NCBI GenBank assembly: GCA_037126765.1
Contig: JBBCBC010000030.1
Span: 7,586,786 to 7,650,785, forward strand
Length of the DNA: 64,000 nucleotides
Direction: 5' to 3'
Origin: Stenogyne calaminthoides
Lineage: Eukaryota; Streptophyta; Magnoliopsida; Lamiales; Lamiaceae
Below the pieces are notes generated by a model. That model had not been told where the DNA came from. It was given only the letters and a program-made list of their open reading frames with translations, and did not search any database. The translations under genes were made by a program, and so were the position numbers. Below are positions 25,916 through 36,974 of this stretch, piece by piece (the stretch's first letter is position 1; each line of letters opens with the position of its first letter).

Positions 25916-27702
25916 TGTTGGGAAATATGTAATTTAGTTTTGATGGAAGTTCCAAAATAGGTTGTAATAGGACCAGTCAGACTTGTTAGCTGACTGATGA
26001 CTTAGATTCAGAATAAGTTGACCAACTGAAATGTATAGATAGTTGATGTAAAAGATAGGTCACATATTGAGGGGGAACTCAATATGAATAGGTTAGGTCG
26101 AAGTATCAGATGACCCAGATAAGGTCAGATGATCATAAGACTAAGCGCAAAATCAGAAGACAAGAAGTCAGAAGATCGGGTGAAGACAAGAAGACACTGA
26201 AGACTCAGATGAACCTGTAGACTCAAATAACACTGAAGACTCAGATGAACCTGAAGACTCAGATAAACCTGAAGACTCAGCATCAAACCTGAAGACTCAG
26301 TACGACTGAATACACTGAGGCTCAGAGACACCTGAAGATCAAAAGACCTGAAGACCTACCTTCAGCAGAGTCTGCATATTGAAGCTAAGACAATGTGCAA
26401 CCAAAGACTCAACATGGTAGACTGATCAGTTACTTGATCAAGTCAGCTCACACCTGGTGACAATAAAAAAGATACACCAGACAAGACGAATCCTCTCCAA
26501 AAGGAATATCAATCGTCTAACGGGCAAATTTATGAAATGCCGCCTCGCGAAGCCAAGGAGAAAGTGACACGTGCACAAAAAGAGCTGACAATACGGGATA
26601 CAACGTTGCAGACAAAAACGGCGCTAATCATGCCGACGACCACACTGAAAATCGCAGCACGTCACAATCATATCCTACAGCCTACCTAATATAGCCCGAA
26701 ATTCAAATTGCTCTCCAACGGCTTTTTGATTTCGAGGTCTATAAAATGGGATCGATCTTCATTTTGAAAGAGAGGACCAACTGAGATAAACAAGAGATTC
26801 AACAAGTGTACAATGCAAGAACAAACACGGAGACATCGCAAAAGAAGCTAAGGCTACAACAAATCTCCACTCACAAGAACACTACATCTAAAGATTATTC
26901 TTAGAGTGTTCATCCCATAGTTCTTTGCAAGAAATCCTATCCACTAGCATTTTGGCTATCTAAAGCACCAGGATAGATTTCCAGTTGGAACCCCCAATCA
27001 TTCTTTACCCAAACGCAAGTTAGGTCAAGTCTGTAGAGTGAGAACTCATTAAACATCTCGGCTATCCTCTTTGTAGGATATAAGTCCCGCTGGTTACGTT
27101 GTAGAGTGGGAACTCGATAAACATCTAGGCTATCCTGAAAAGGATATAAGTCCCGTAGGTTAAGCTTGAGTAGGAACTCGGTAAACATCTCGGCCATCCT
27201 GAAAAGGATATAAGTCCCGCAGGTTAAAGTAGGTTAAGGTTCCCCTGTGTTAAGGGAAGAGTGGACGTAGGACGGGTTTTGTCTGAGCCACTATAAAACG
27301 TCTTGTGTGCATTTACTTGCTTTCTTATCGATTTACACAAGTCACACAACGAGTTTAAACAACATACATATTCTAAGTTAAAGTTCAGTCTGCACCATGC
27401 AACTGATCTGATCAGTCTGACACTTCAATCAACTGGTTAAAAACTAACTTAAGAATCTGATTGATAAAACTGGTTTTTCACACGGGTAAAAACAAGCTTC
27501 CGCACCATTCAGTTAAACTGATAGATATTAAACTGATCTGCCCTCAGGCACTCAGTAAGATTGAACATCAATCTAAACTGATACACTAGCACTCTGATCG
27601 GGTAATCTGCAATTCACACCTGATCCGCATGAAAAGTTTTGGAAGTCTATTCACCCCACCCCTCTAGACTTCCACCCTCACAAAACCCGTTCGGGACCTA
27701 CA
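25916..27702 (+). repeat. LTR2 (3' LTR of the SIRE-like element)
   Basis: 1787 bp, TG...CA, colinear with LTR1. It has a U3 minisatellite of GAAGACTCAGATGAACCT-type units (26190-26300), a TATA box at 26740, and three GGATATAAGTCCCG repeats (27010-27230). CAG/CTG triplets are intact here where LTR1 mostly has CG, CGG or CCG. Minus-strand copia leader sequence starts immediately after it. Confidence 0.85.
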
Positions 27703-28078
27703 GCATGCCTTCCTTGGCATGTTTTGCGCGACGCACGTAACCCACGTACGGTTCCGGATTCATTTTAATTTCTCGCCTCCGTCTTCGATCAGGATACAAT
27801 TTATTTTGCAAAAATAAATACACCTAAATCTAGACTAGTATATTACATTGAATAAATCAAATAGCCTAATCTACTCGTGGATTTTATCACGAGAAAAACA
27901 AATTCGAACTAGTCGAATTAAAACCATTCATACGCATGAAATATATAAACACATTAAATACCATGACAATTGGATACCTGCAAAAAAAATCTAACAATTC
28001 TACTATCCAATTTCAATAAAATTTAATGGCCAACATAATTTAAATTACAGAGCTCGAAATCGAGGCTCTGATACCAGT
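27703..28078 (-). other. 5' leader and primer site of a truncated minus-strand copia element
   Basis: Read on the minus strand, this begins with a primer-binding site TGGTATCAGAGCC (28076 down to 28064) right after an LTR edge. It then continues as the untranslated leader also seen at 56420-56810. It stops at 27703, where the SIRE-like LTR2 ends, so the SIRE-like array was inserted in this leader. The rest of the element lies beyond the left side of that array or is lost. Confidence 0.75.
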
Positions 28079-30953
28079 TGTTGGAAAATTAGGGGTGCCC
28101 GGATCTATTCGAGTTGAATTTAAATACATATTTAAATTAATCAATTAATTACTAACATGAATTAATCCTAATAAATTCAACATAATAATCAATTAATTAC
28201 TAACATGAATTAATCAATTAATTACTAACATGAATTAATCCTAATCAATTCAACATAATTAGGGGTGTCCACAAACGTAATCCGGTGGGAGGATTATCAA
28301 CGAACGATTTTAATCTTTAAAGGAGAAAAGAAATTTTTTGGCTACCACCTTTGTGGATTTTTAATTTTTCCAACACATGGAATTACACTTGGGGATGAAA
28401 AACTCATCCCCTATTTATAATAGATGGGGTGGTCGATTTTTGTCCTAGGAATAAGATGGGAAAATCTTTTTCTTGATCTCCTAGTGCATGGTGATCTTGT
28501 TGAATAGGACCCTCTGAGAAGGATAAATTCTTGAATCGAACAAGGAAGAATTAGACCTCAGTGGTTCGTTGTTTCTTAACCTTCGTCCCTTAAATAGGAT
28601 CACGTGGGATCGGTAACTATTGCTTTGACTTATCATGGGTAGCGAATCAGAGAGAGATTCAATACTTTTTATCTTGGGCAATATTATTGGTCACATGTGA
28701 TTGCTAAGATTTAATCTGAAGAATCGTGTGCAAAAACGCTTGTGCTTGATTTGTCCCCTTGGGAGGTTCATAAGTTTTATCATACCAAATCTTGCAAGTG
28801 GAATTAGTTTCCCAGATGGATAATAATGTTGAACCGTTCTCGACCAAGGACAAAAGATATTAATTAATGGAAAGTTATTTCGGTGGCTTGAATTAATTAA
28901 TGGGCTAGATAATCTTAAACACGGGAAATAATGACCGGAGCCATATTGACTGTAATATGGGTTAAGATGGATAGTGCAATATTAATTATGTAGTGGGATT
29001 AATTAATATTTATGGGCTTGAATTATATTGTGGCTCAATATTAGATATTCAAGATCCATTAGAAGGTCCAATCTTAATTCTCCTAAATGCCCCCTGAGTA
29101 GCCCAACATATAGTCCAATAACTGAAAAGGTGATTAAAATAAAATAAATATTGTTGCTTGATATTTCCTCTATTTTTTTCGAAATTTATGGGTAAAAGAG
29201 GGAGAAAGATTTTCTTTGAATTTTGTTATGGAATGAAGATATGTATTCTTGGAATACAAGATTATCTCATTAAATTCAAGAAATCTCCCACTTGATTATC
29301 TATATGCATATTTCGAAATTTTTGAATATTATGGGCAAGAAAGATTTTCTTGATTTTCTTGAAAAGATATTATGGAAGATATGTATTTCTTGAAATACAA
29401 GAATATCTCATAAATTCAAGAAGATCCAAATCTTGGATTATTGTGCCAAAATTTTCGAAAATTATGTCCATAATAGAGGAGGTGGAATTTTGTGGAATAT
29501 TTTAATTATGGGAAGAAGAATATATGGGATATATTCAAGATTTCTTGGTGACCAAGAAAAGTCTTTTCCCACATTGAAAATTCACTAAAATTTCGTTCAC
29601 CCTCCCTCTTATAAATAGGGGATGATTAGTTCATTCCCAAGTACAATTCCATGTGCTGGAAATATTAGCAAATCCACATAAGTGGTGCAACAAAGTTTAT
29701 TTTTTTTCTTTTTGTTAATTGTTCATGAGTATCCTTCCAATTAGGATTGTCGAAAGCAAGGGCTAAGGGAATACTTGAGAAGTCCTTTTGGTTAATCCGT
29801 CCGACCAAAAGCCCTTTGCCATCCCGGAGGTACGCTCACGTAAACCCGTAGATTCCGCATGCGTAGGTTTTACGTGGCTTTTTATATGCATGATATGTTG
29901 TTGCAATTATTATTTTAATTAATATAGGATTAATTCATGCTAGTAATAATTAATGAATTAAATTTGTATTTAAATATTCACCCGAATAGATCTGTGCGAA
30001 TCATTTCCAACAATTTGAGGGACCTTTAGGAGAATTAAGATCGGACCTTCAATGGGCTATGAAGCTTTAATATTTAGCCAAAATATTATTCAAGCCCATT
30101 AATATTAATTTACTCCACTATAAAATTAATATTGAACTATCCATCTTAACCCACATTACGACTTCACAATAATATGGCTCCAGGTTATTATTTCCTGCGT
30201 TTAACATTATCTTAGTCCATTAATTAATTAAGCTACTGAACAGACTTTATATTAATTAACATCTTTGTCCTTGGAGTAAAGACAACTCAACATTATTATC
30301 CATACCGGAAATAAATTTCCACTTGCAAGATTTGGTATGATAAAGATTCTGAGCCCACCAAGGGGACAAATCAAGCAAGCAGTGCTTGCACGTGATTCAC
30401 CGTATTAAATCTTAGCAATCGTCATATAATTAATAATATTGCCCAAGATACAAGGTATCGAATTGTATTGATTCTCTTCCCATCATAAGTCAAAGCAATA
30501 GTTATTAATTTCACACGATCCTATTTAAGGAACGAAGATTAAGAAATAATGAACCACTGAGGTCTAATTCTTGTATATTCAGTACAGAAGAATTTATCCT
30601 CCTGTAGGTCCTCTTCAGTGCATCATGATGCACTAGTGTAATCCCTTGGTCAAGACAAGTCAATCTGAGCTTTACACCTCAACCTTTCATGATGGGCTGT
30701 TCATTTCCATCTGGGTTATGAATTTGTACTTAGTCACGAGGAGCTGTTAATTTGATCTTCTGTGATCTGGTATCACCAAATTAACTACAGTGTGACACGT
30801 ACTGACTTATCGAATGGGTATGCAATAAATATATATATAGCATTCATTCATATTTAATGCAACATGTGATAAATAATTTATTTCAGTAAAATAAGTAAGA
30901 AATTCACTCTGGTTATACAAAGTAAAAGCATACTTCTCAGTATAACCCCAACA
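28079..30953 (-). repeat. Rearranged BARE/Angela-type LTR with an inverted LTR segment inside
   Basis: On the minus strand the LTR starts at 30953 (TGTTGGGGTTATACTGAG) and ends at 28079. Outer parts 30013-30953 and 28079-28480 are in minus orientation. The middle, 28481-30012, is LTR sequence in plus orientation that ends with the normal CCAACA edge. It matches 54895-56417 from CTAGTGCATG onward. The junction at ~28481 is abrupt, and ~500 bp of the minus-strand LTR are missing at the join. A polypurine-like tract precedes the LTR (30954-30963, minus) and a primer site follows it, so it is shared by two internal domains. Confidence 0.75.
28139..28258. repeat. Local triplication in the LTR end
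   Basis: The unit AATCAATTAATTACTAACAT (plus a few bases) occurs at 28139, ~28187 and ~28212, and a GGGGTGTCC-like stretch near 28260 repeats one near 28092. Other LTR copies have the unit once. Confidence 0.65.
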
Positions 30954-31883
30954 CCTCCCACTACAACGAGGTTCCGGTTGTGTAAGTGTGTCGTTTGGTA
31001 TGTCAACTTGTACTGTTAGCATCGAGGTAAGCCCCTTTAGCTTATCCAAGGTAATCTCACTTCTGGGCTTTTTATCATTCATATAGTCTTCTTCCAAGAA
31101 TCTAAAGTGCGTACTTATTACCACCTTTTGATCTTCGGGACTATAGAACATGCACCTTTTCGTTCCCTCAGGATACCCTATAAAAAACCTTAATTTCGAT
31201 CGTGGATCCAACTTGTCGGCTTCCTTGTCCAACACGTATGCCGGACACCCCCAAATTTTTATATGTCTTAAACTGGGCTTGCACCCGTTCCACAATTCTT
31301 TTGAGGTTTTGGGAATCGATTTGGATGGCACCAAATTCCGAATGTAAGCCGTTGTTTCCAAGGCGTGACCCCAAAATGATTTGGGTAGATCTGCATAACG
31401 CATCATCGATCTGATCATTTCTAAAAGAGTTTTGTTTCTTCGTTCTGCAACCCCGTTTTGTTGATGGGTTCCGGGTGCAGTCAACTGGGATGTAATCCCT
31501 TCATCAGACAAGTAGTTCAAAAATTCATCTATGAGGTATTCACCTCCACGATCAGATCATAGACACTTGATACGTTTCTCCCTACGATTCTCTGCTTGAG
31601 CCTTAAATTCCTTGAATTTATCAAAGGTCTCAGATTTATGCTTCATAAGGTAAACATATCCATATCTTGAGTAATCATCGATAAAAGTAACGAAATACTC
31701 ATAACCTCCTCTTGCTTTGATTGACATTGGACCACATACATCGGTGTGAACGATTTCCAACACTTCTTTGGCTCTATTCCCCTTTGCTCCGAATGCCCTC
31801 TGGGTCATTTTACCCTCCAAACATGATTCGCAAGTTGGAAATGGTTCAACCCTGAGAGACTCCAATGAACCATTTTGAACCAA
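30954..31883 (-). pseudogene. copia integrase region; RT and RNase H deleted
   Basis: Read on the minus strand from 31883: the end of the zinc region (CESCLEGKM), then the integrase core with D in HTDVCGP, D in SDRGGEY and E in NGVAERRN all kept. An in-frame TGA at 31559-31557, just before SDRGGEY, is the only break in ~350 codons (probable CGA-to-TGA change). The protein then reaches the linker before RT (QPEPR near 30980) and runs straight into the LTR at 30953. All of RT and RNase H, ~1.7 kb in the related element at 60195-61840, is gone. The element could move only with enzymes supplied in trans. Confidence 0.85.
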
Positions 31884-33031
31884 ACTTTGGTTCCTTTTTG
31901 GATTAATATGACCTAGTCTAAGATGCTATATAAGTATTTTGTTCACGTCTTGATGAACGTTTTCTTTTATCCAAAACAGTCGATGTGTTATAAGATGTAT
32001 TTTGCGCGTGGTGTGCACTTTTAAGAGTGTAGACATTGTTCATCAATGTCCCATAACAGATATGCTCATCATTTCAAGAAATAATGTCATTCTTATTAAA
32101 AGAAACTAAGTATCCATTAACATAATTTTAGAAACTGAAAGTATATTCTATCTAAAACTGGGAACATAAAGAACGTCTTTAAAAACTAAAATTCTATCAC
32201 TAAAAGATAGGTGCACTTCTCCCACTACTTTAACCACTACTCATGTGGCACTGCAATATCTGCTACTCACCTAGCATATTGCAGTAACGCTACTTTCGTG
32301 GATTTGCAATACCCGCTACCTACGTAGCATTGCAATAACCGTTACTTACGTAGTATTGCAATATCAGCTACTTACATAGCATTTCAATAACCACTACCTT
32401 CGTAACATTTCCCTTGGAGATGATAGTCTCACTCCCAATAAATCGTTGGATTATCCAGAATCCTTGAAACATTGAAACAAACATGATTAGTGGTTCCCAT
32501 ATTCACTACCCTCAAATGGGAGCATACGCCGCTAAACAAGTTTCAACAATTAGTGTTTGAGAATTACCCTTCTTCCCAACCTTTTTAGGCTTGGGACAGG
32601 CTGACCTCTAATGTCTTTTTAGACCGCAATTAAGCATTTTGTTTGTCGGTCATCTTCTTGACACCTCTTAATGTCATTTTCTACGAGATCAAATTATGTA
32701 TGGCTATCTCGCTTCACGATTCTGGTGAGTGGAGAATTTGTTAAGAGCTATCATAATAGCTGCAATGGTTTCCAAGTTCTGGTGTCGGTGTTGCAACACA
32801 CTTGACGTTGAAGTCAATATGATACACTTAGCCATTTTCTTGGATCCTAACCATTGCTTATGATGTCACTTATTTTCCTCTCAGTCGTAGTCTTAGCGAG
32901 TCTAGGTACGTCAAGGATGGACTTATGCATGTTGCATGGTCAAGACAATATATAATTTCCAATCGACAGATTTTCCTATATAACTCTATTGACTTAAAGT
33001 ATATTAACAGTGAATTAAAAGGTTGTGACAT
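31884..33031 (-). pseudogene. copia gag, protease and pre-integrase, decayed
   Basis: The minus-strand ATG at 33031-33029 opens with MSQPFN, as in the element at 57920. Gag is shortened to ~430 bp (803 bp there). A degraded zinc-knuckle coding stretch is recognisable near 32590-32650. The protease active-site area near 32480-32520 has lost the D-T-G-S motif. A minisatellite (32232-32413) has grown inside the following segment. No frame longer than ~60 codons survives. Confidence 0.65.
32232..32413. repeat. 26-bp minisatellite inside copia pol (7 units)
   Basis: Units start at 32232, 32258, 32285, 32311, 32337, 32363 and 32389. The consensus is near ACCGCTACNTACGTAGCATT plus GCAATA. On the minus strand each unit resembles GGCAATGCTACGAGAGTGGC, present once in the related element at ~58903-58928. 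The array therefore grew from one coding copy. A 26-bp unit shifts the frame with each repeat. Confidence 0.85.
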
Positions 33032-34572
33032 GCTGAACTAAAATAAATAATGATTGGATAAACACAAAATTATCACATAATTCGATCACATGAATCATAT
33101 TAAAATCTCAAAAAAATATGAACATGCATCAGCCAACATCTCAAAACAGTTTAAATAAGCCACGTGGGGTGGGACATTATTTAAACGCATTCAAGCAGGT
33201 TACAAACAAGAACAGTTACAAACCTTTAATATCCAGATTAATACTTGGCTCCCACTTGACCAATATAAAATTGACAGGGACTTCGGGGAAGTATATGCAT
33301 ATCAATTTTATACCTAAGTAATAACCATGATTAAATACAGAATTATTATTTCGCTTTGAACGAGCCTCGTGGGGAGGGTCATAAATTAAGCATTAATAAT
33401 AATCCACAATCACCCTTCGAATTTATTCATGTGAAAACCATCTTTTAGCGATCCCCCAGAGGATTTCTCCAAAAGAATTCACAAATAAATAAATCATGGA
33501 GGTCAAAATTAATTCAATTTTATTGTCCGGAATAAAATTGTCAATTAGTTGTTTTAAAAACATACTTAGTAATTTTCGAAAGTGAGATTTTTCCAAAATA
33601 ATTTCTCATGCATCGCATATTTAAACAAATTAAATAAGCACGGAAAAAATAAAGCAAACATCAAAACAAAAAATTAAACACATTGGGTACATATATCCAA
33701 TTATCATGATTAATTTTTATCATGTCTTGATCTTAACAAATCGTCTTCATAGCATTCATCGTTCGTCTCGAAAAGCTCCCACTCGACCGCAACATGTTCT
33801 TTAAAACGTCCTCCGTCTAGGTCCGAGATGATGTCCGGCATTGGGTAGCTCACGGCCCAGATCACGTATCCGTGTGCACCCGATGGCGCACGCCAGCGCC
33901 CGACCGGCCAATTGCCGCTTTTCGGCGGCTCTCGAAAAGTCGTGATCATACAAGACCGTGCTCGCAGCGCCGCCCTACTCCGCCAGACTCTTGGTAGCTC
34001 GGCCCGATGCCTGCGTGTCTGCATACTCGCAGCATCCAGCCCTCGGCCCCTTCAAGTTCCGGCCTGGCGCGTCTCACACTTTGGCCGCCTTGGCCTGCAC
34101 GCCGCCCCCCAAGTCCTGTCCGGGGCTCAAATTACACACTGGTTTATATTTTCACGTGTCGAAACTTTCCTCGGTAGCCCATACGCTGATTGCTAGCACC
34201 TCGTACTTTGGCTCAGGTATGCGTCCAAGACTTGGTCGCCCGTCTTTAATTCTTCGTCTTCGTTTCCGATCTGGTTACAATTTATTTACAAAAATAAATA
34301 AACCTAGATCTAGACTAGTCTATTACATTGATCAAATCAAACAAAGTTTAATCTACTCGTGGATTTTCTCACTAGGCAAAATGAATTCGAACGAATCGAA
34401 TTAAAAACCACAATTTATATGCGTGCATGAATAAACATTCATCAAATACCATGACAATTGGATACCTGCAAAAAAGATCTAGCAATTCTACTATCCAATT
34501 TCAAATTTAATGAAAAACTAATTAAATTACAATTTAAAATTCAGAGCCCGAAACCAAGGCTCTAATACCAGT
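33032..34572 (-). other. Untranslated leader of the minus-strand copia element, with GC-rich island
   Basis: It lies between the primer site (34570-34560, TGGTATTAGAG, one change) and gag. It matches the leader 56420-57919 in reverse. The segment 33780-34240 is very GC-rich in an otherwise AT-rich element, has short open frames on both strands and no recognisable protein. The region could hold RNA packaging or dimerisation structure (inference). Confidence 0.6.
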
Positions 34573-35751
34573 TGTTGGGGAATTGATTGCCTGGATCTAT
34601 TCAGGATGAATGTTTAAATACAAATTTAATTCTAACAATTATTACTAGCATGAATTAATCCTATATTAATTCAACAACAAATTATGCATACAAATTCGTC
34701 ACCTAAATCCTACGCATGCGGAATTGCTAGGAGTTTACGTGAACAAACCTCTCGGAGTGAAAACTGTTGAGAAGATGGATATCCCGTTCACACGAACAAA
34801 CCCAAAGAGTCTTCTCAAGTATTCTCTCGTCCTTGTTCAGCAATCTGGTGGAAAGATGCTCACGAACTAACAAAAGGAAAAATAAAATTATGTTGCACCA
34901 CCTTTGTGGATATCTAATTTTTCCAACACATGGAATTGCACACTCACAATTGAAGTTTTTCGAAAATACACAGTCTGTCGACGTTTTAAAATATTTGATA
35001 TTTTGTCGACACTGATATTTTTCCGAAAAATCAATTTTTGTGTTACCTTGGAGATGAAAAATTCATCCCCTATTTATAGTAAGGGGGGACAAAAATTTAG
35101 GTCAATTGGGACACTGGGAAATTTCCTTGCTTCTTCTCCAAGAAACAATCTTGAATATATCCAATATATTCTATTTCCCAAAATATCTCCCAACAAAATC
35201 TTCTCCTCCTTATTATTATGGGATTTTTGAAAATTTACTTAATAAATAACCAAGTGGGAGATTTCTTGAATTTAATGAGATAATCTTGTATTCCAAGAAT
35301 ACTTATCTCCATTCCATAACAAAATTCAAAGAAAATCTTTCTCCCATTTTGTTTATTAATTTCGAAATTAATTAGAAAAATTAGGCAACAATAATTTATT
35401 TTATTTTAAGCACCTTTTTCAGTTATTGGATTTTATATTTGGGCAACTTGATCGGCCTTTGGGAGAATTAAGATTGGACCTTCCAATGGACCTTGAATTT
35501 GCAATATTGAGCCACAATATTTATTCAAGCCCATAAATATTAATTAATCCCACTACATAATTAATATTGCACTATCCATCTTAACCCATATTACTGTTAA
35601 TATGACTCCCGGTTATTATTTCCCGCGTTTAAGATTATCCAATCTATTAATTAATTTCAGCCACTGAAATAGCTTCACTTTAATTAATATCTTTTTCCTT
35701 GATCCAGGAACGGCTAAACATTATTATCCATATCGGAAAACTAATTCCACT

Positions 35752-35925
35752 CACTACTACACATTTAGGCTTGCACAGCTGCACTTCAAAACAGCTCTTT
35801 TTTCAAACAGCTCTCCAAGTTATCGCTTGGAGAGCGGTTTTATTATAAAAAAAAAAGACAGCGGTTTTAAACCGCATTGCAAGATCACTTGCACAGCGGT
35901 TAATAACCGCTGTCTAAGTAAACAT
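35752..35925 (+). repeat. Left terminal and subterminal repeats of the CACTA element
   Basis: After the terminal repeat come several inverted AGCGGTT / AACCGCT motifs: ~35829-35838, ~35861-35874 and the palindrome around 35896-35914 (ACAGCGGTTAATAACCGCTG). Matching motifs fill the right end, so these are the likely transposase-binding sites that CACTA elements carry near their tips. Confidence 0.8.
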
Positions 35926-36204
35926 ATGCTATCAGATATATGCTCCGCGTATGCGTACCAGAACCCTGCCTTCATTTCTTCTCCCCAATTATTCCTCTCC
36001 CCCCAAATCGCCGCAAACCAAGACCTAGCTCCTCCCTCTCACCCAAATCGCGCGCCGTCATCGGTTTCCTCCTCCAACCAAATCGCCATCGTCGCCATTG
36101 ACCTAGCTTCTCCCTCTCCCCCAAAATCTTTGCGCGCCCTCCTCCCTCCCTCTCCTACCGCCGCCTTTGCCCTCCCCTACCGCCCCCGCCGTCGCCGCCT
36201 TCCT

Positions 36205-36260
36205 CCTCCATATATATATAGGTATTTTTTCTTTTATATATATGTATATATGTATATTTA

Positions 36261-36296
<36 letters not shown>

Positions 36297-36308
36297 CATG
36301 TGCTTATT

Positions 36309-36339
<31 letters not shown>

Positions 36340-36550
36340 TTGGGATTAATTGTTAGGATATATATAAAAATATTGTGTTTATATATATATATGTTTGAGA
36401 TTAATTGTTAGGATATATATATATGTTTGTGATTAATTATTGTTAGGATATATATATATATATATGTTTGAGATTAATTGTTAGGATATATATATATATA
36501 TATGTGTGTGTGTTTATATATATATATATGTTTGAGATTAATTGTTAGGA
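36205..36550. repeat. AT-rich microsatellite with interspersed repeats
   Basis: Long TA runs alternate with five copies of a TTTGNGATTAATTGTTAGGA-type unit between ~36340 and 36550. It lies between the left terminal region and the transposase start. Confidence 0.8.
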
Positions 36551-36974
36551 TATATATAGCTAATTTGTTATGATTAATTGTTGTTAGTGGCTTGAATTAA
36601 TTTTTGTTAGTGTTAGAAATGAACATTTTGTTAGAGATGAATAATGCACTTAAGGTGTTTGATAATATGCTTGTGTGAGGATTTAAGCATAAATTAGGAT
36701 TAATACATTAGGATATATTTTGGTTATTAATTTAATGAATGGATAGTGTGTTTCTTTAATTAGATGATTAATGGTGATACATTAGGATACATATTGTCTT
36801 GAGAAGTAACAAAAATTGTGAATGAGTGAAAAATTGGAAGGATTTCAAAATTAGAAAATTAAAATGAATGTAGATTAAGTATGATTAGGTATGCTTTTAG
36901 GTTTAATACTTTAAGATAATTGTCTTGAGAAGCAGTCTTCATATTGTCTTTCCTATAGGCATCTCTAGTTCTAT

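Larger units (their letters stand above)
12634..27702 (+). mobile_element. SIRE-like Ty1/copia retrotransposon, ~15.1 kb, LTR to LTR
   Basis: Two LTRs of ~1.79 kb (TGTTGGGAAATA... to ...ACCTACA) flank PBS, gag, PR, INT, RT, RNase H, a long post-pol region with an accessory ORF, and a polypurine tract, in that order. PR-INT-RT-RH order marks Ty1/copia. The integrase C-terminal style (FHVFGCKCF, EGIFLGYSSSSKAFRVYNKRTLVVE), the long LTRs and the extra 3' ORF point to the SIRE/Maximus lineage. It has no left target duplication because LTR1 is joined to another internal domain on its left. Inserted in the leader of a minus-strand copia element at 27702/27703. Confidence 0.85.

Noticed and set aside
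33912..34404. Overlapping open frames of 94-148 codons in the GC-rich leader
   Set aside because: They come from base composition, lie in the untranslated leader of a minus-strand copia element, run on the opposite strand to gag and have no domain pattern.
35827..36261. 144-codon proline/serine-rich frame near the left CACTA end
   Set aside because: It starts in the subterminal repeats and ends in the TA microsatellite. A non-coding first exon or promoter region is more likely.
36205..36550. Centromeric or telomeric satellite
   Set aside because: It is a short TA microsatellite with a few local repeats inside a transposon; no telomere motif or long satellite unit is present.
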